DNA from: Caldifarciminota bacterium UBA6260
GTDB lineage: Bacteria; Hydrothermota; 32-111
DNA length: 15,853 bases
Assembly (NCBI GenBank): GCA_002441125.1
Contig: DJVI01000019.1
Coordinates: forward strand, 6,284-22,136
Reading direction: 5' to 3'
Each line of letters opens with the position of its first letter. The stretch's first letter is position 1. Below are positions 14,655-15,853 of this stretch, piece after piece. The notes beneath the pieces were generated by a model. That model saw only the letters and a program-made list of their open reading frames with translations. It was not told the origin of the DNA and did not search any database. The position numbers were made by a program, and so were the translations under genes.

Positions 14655-15289
14655 AAAAAATATTTTTTATTCTGATTCTACCTTTCTTTTTATTCTCATC
14701 AGTTCAAAGAGATGTAATTTTTGATACAGGTAAATCTTTAATTCTACCTGGCTATGGTCTTTGGGGGATAGATAAAAAGGTAAATTCAATACCTTTCATT
14801 GTATCTGAGACAATACTTTTACCATTTTTTACCTATTTAACTTATGATGCTAATAGAACAGGAGAGGATGCTTTAAATTTCGCTTCATACATACTTTCAA
14901 AAAATATATCCAATTATCCTGAAAAAATTTTAACAAAGATGGAATTTTACACTTCTTATAAAGATTACAATATAAAAGTCATATCAAAAGCGAGATCTAT
15001 TTATCCAACAGATTATGAAAAACAGTTGGATTATATAAATGAGAATATTGTTCCCGACTCTCTTGGTTGGGAGTTTTTTTCAGATTCTGCGAGGTTATAC
15101 TATTCTGATCTTAGAAAAAGTTCAAGAGAGTTGAAGCAGTTTTCATACTATACTCTTATAGCTATTTCTGTTAACCATATAGTTAGCGGTATTTATACAT
15201 ATTTTGTTTCAAAAGAAAAAAGGAATATAGATTTTGATACTCGAATCTACTTTAATGAAATTAAATTCAATATTGGAGTAAAGTTTTGA
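14651..15289 (+). CDS. PGxG-motif membrane protein, third member
   Basis: 212 residues, uncharacterised. A signal-like N terminus (1-17, MKKIFFILILPFFLFSS) is followed by LILPGYGLWGIDKK (about 30-43), hydrophobic segments (about 46-65), a polar helical stretch (70-155) with Tyr-rich patches, and another hydrophobic segment with VNHIVSGIYTYFV (about 174-186). The ILPGYG motif after a signal sequence, and the late SGIYTYF helix, resemble DUF5683-type proteins, and the motif recurs in the products of 9399-10178 and 10123-10995. The C terminus ends in Phe with strand-like alternation (IYFNEIKFNIGVKF), so an outer-membrane end cannot be ruled out. The start overlaps the protease stop as ATGA; no strong Shine-Dalgarno sequence is seen. 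A role linked to the protease is suggested only by coupling. Confidence 0.75.
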   Translation: MKKIFFILILPFFLFSSVQRDVIFDTGKSLILPGYGLWGIDKKVNSIPFIVSETILLPFFTYLTYDANRTGEDALNFASYILSKNISNYPEKILTKMEFYTSYKDYNIKVISKARSIYPTDYEKQLDYINENIVPDSLGWEFFSDSARLYYSDLRKSSRELKQFSYYTLIAISVNHIVSGIYTYFVSKEKRNIDFDTRIYFNEIKFNIGVKF

Positions 15290-15783
15290 TACAGTTTATT
15301 AAAAATTTCTTTATAGCACTTTTCAAAAATGTTTATGACACTCTTGAGATGATGGGTGTCTTCAAATATTTTGATGTTCTTTTTTTCAAATCTAAAAAAG
15401 AAAAGATAGAATTTTTTAAAGATTATTACAAAAGGAACAAAATTCTTTTACTCGTTTTTCTATCTTTGCTTTTACTCGTCTTTGTAGTATTTGAATTTCA
15501 TCTTAATAAACCTATAGCAGCCATCTTGATACTTCTTGTAGGAATAGTAACACATATATTCACCGAACTTTTATCTCTTCTTGCTCTTGTTCCTATTTTT
15601 GGACCTGTTTTAGTCAAGATAATTTCACTTCCTTTTATTATTCTTTTGAATGGAATAACATATCTTGTCAGTTTCTTCGCTTTAAGGAAAGGCTACAAAG
15701 TTGAAATGTTAAAATCAAGGTCCTTTACAACAACATTACTTTTGGGAATTCTTCTGGGATACATTTTGGGGAAAATAATATGA
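15286..15783 (+). CDS. Four-helix integral membrane protein, function unknown
   Basis: 165 residues with a cytoplasmic, Lys/Phe-rich N-terminal part (1-50) and four likely membrane helices at about 52-72, 76-97, 99-133 (possibly a re-entrant pair around LVPIFGPVL) and 147-164. I do not recognise the family. The start is a TTG that overlaps the previous stop as TTGA; GGAG at 15275-15278, 7 nt upstream, supports it, and no ATG occurs in frame until residue 22 or 23. It is the third gene of the protease operon. The stop overlaps a possible further start (ATGA, 15780-15783). Confidence 0.75.
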   Translation: MIQFIKNFFIALFKNVYDTLEMMGVFKYFDVLFFKSKKEKIEFFKDYYKRNKILLLVFLSLLLLVFVVFEFHLNKPIAAILILLVGIVTHIFTELLSLLALVPIFGPVLVKIISLPFIILLNGITYLVSFFALRKGYKVEMLKSRSFTTTLLLGILLGYILGKII

Positions 15784-15821
15784 AAAAAAATATCATTTTC
15801 GGAGTAATTCAGCGAGATTGA
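15780..15821 (+). other. Possible start of a further gene, interrupted by TGA
   Basis: ATG at 15780 overlaps the previous stop as ATGA, the coupling style used elsewhere here, and encodes MKKNIIFGVIQRD before TGA at 15819. The same frame is open again from 15822 to the window edge (PQITDRDTIK). It may be a 13-codon dead end, a disrupted gene or a sequencing error near the edge. A 6-bp stem (TGATAG/CTATCA, 15833-15849, 5-nt loop) follows. Too little sequence remains to decide. Confidence 0.3.
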
Positions 15822-15853
15822 CCTCAAATAACTGATAGAGATACTATCAAAGA

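Noticed and set aside
15780..15853. Genome-wide reading of TGA as Trp or Gly
   Set aside because: TGA ends porA, fbp, scpA, the protease gene and others at expected lengths with overlapping starts, so it is a normal stop here.

Overview
This is an AT-rich bacterial window (about one third G+C by eye, not counted). Genes are packed almost end to end, and nearly all are on the + strand. The content suggests an anaerobic, Gram-negative-type organism. It carries a multi-subunit pyruvate:ferredoxin oxidoreductase, a PorV/PorQ-like outer-membrane barrel, YidD, and a secreted protease ending in a type-IX-style C-terminal sorting domain. Together these point to an uncultivated lineage near Cloacimonetes, WOR-3 or Marinimicrobia rather than a cultured model phylum. 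That placement is inference; no rRNA or marker tree is available here.

Layout: (1) 1-1827 is the end of a por operon: porA (5' end cut off by the window) and porB, followed by a perfect GC-cored hairpin. (2) 1868-3700 holds a divergent YchF/DUF933-type GTPase and a DjlA-like membrane J-domain protein. (3) A promoter at 3716-3743 appears to start a nine-gene run, 3750-10995, with gaps of 0-9 nt or overlaps of up to 56 nt: a small helical protein, a HAD-family protein, class I fructose-1,6-bisphosphatase, a PorQ-like barrel with a long acidic insert, ScpA, a short RecJ-like DHH phosphoesterase, YidD with an added signal peptide, and two paralogous exported proteins with a PGxG membrane motif. 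(4) 10989-11351 (minus) is a small ArsR-type winged-helix regulator, the only minus-strand gene. (5) 11508-15783, divergent from the regulator, is a 1048-residue M6-type secreted metalloprotease with a beta-propeller and sorting domain, a third PGxG membrane protein and a four-helix membrane protein.

How the parts may work together: PFOR and FBPase fit an anaerobic central metabolism with gluconeogenic capacity. The clearest regulatory hypothesis is at the divergent junction. A perfect 26-bp AT palindrome covers the spacer and -10 of the protease promoter next to the ArsR-type gene, so a regulator-operator pair controlling the secreted protease and its two membrane partners is plausible. The other item worth pursuing is the recurrent PGxG membrane-protein family: three members in this window, two directly downstream of yidD and one directly downstream of the exported protease. 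This may be an undescribed envelope or secretion accessory family.

I saw no tRNA, rRNA, CRISPR array, transposase or phage gene. No stretch over 300 bases lacks a gene; the longest gap is 11352-11507.
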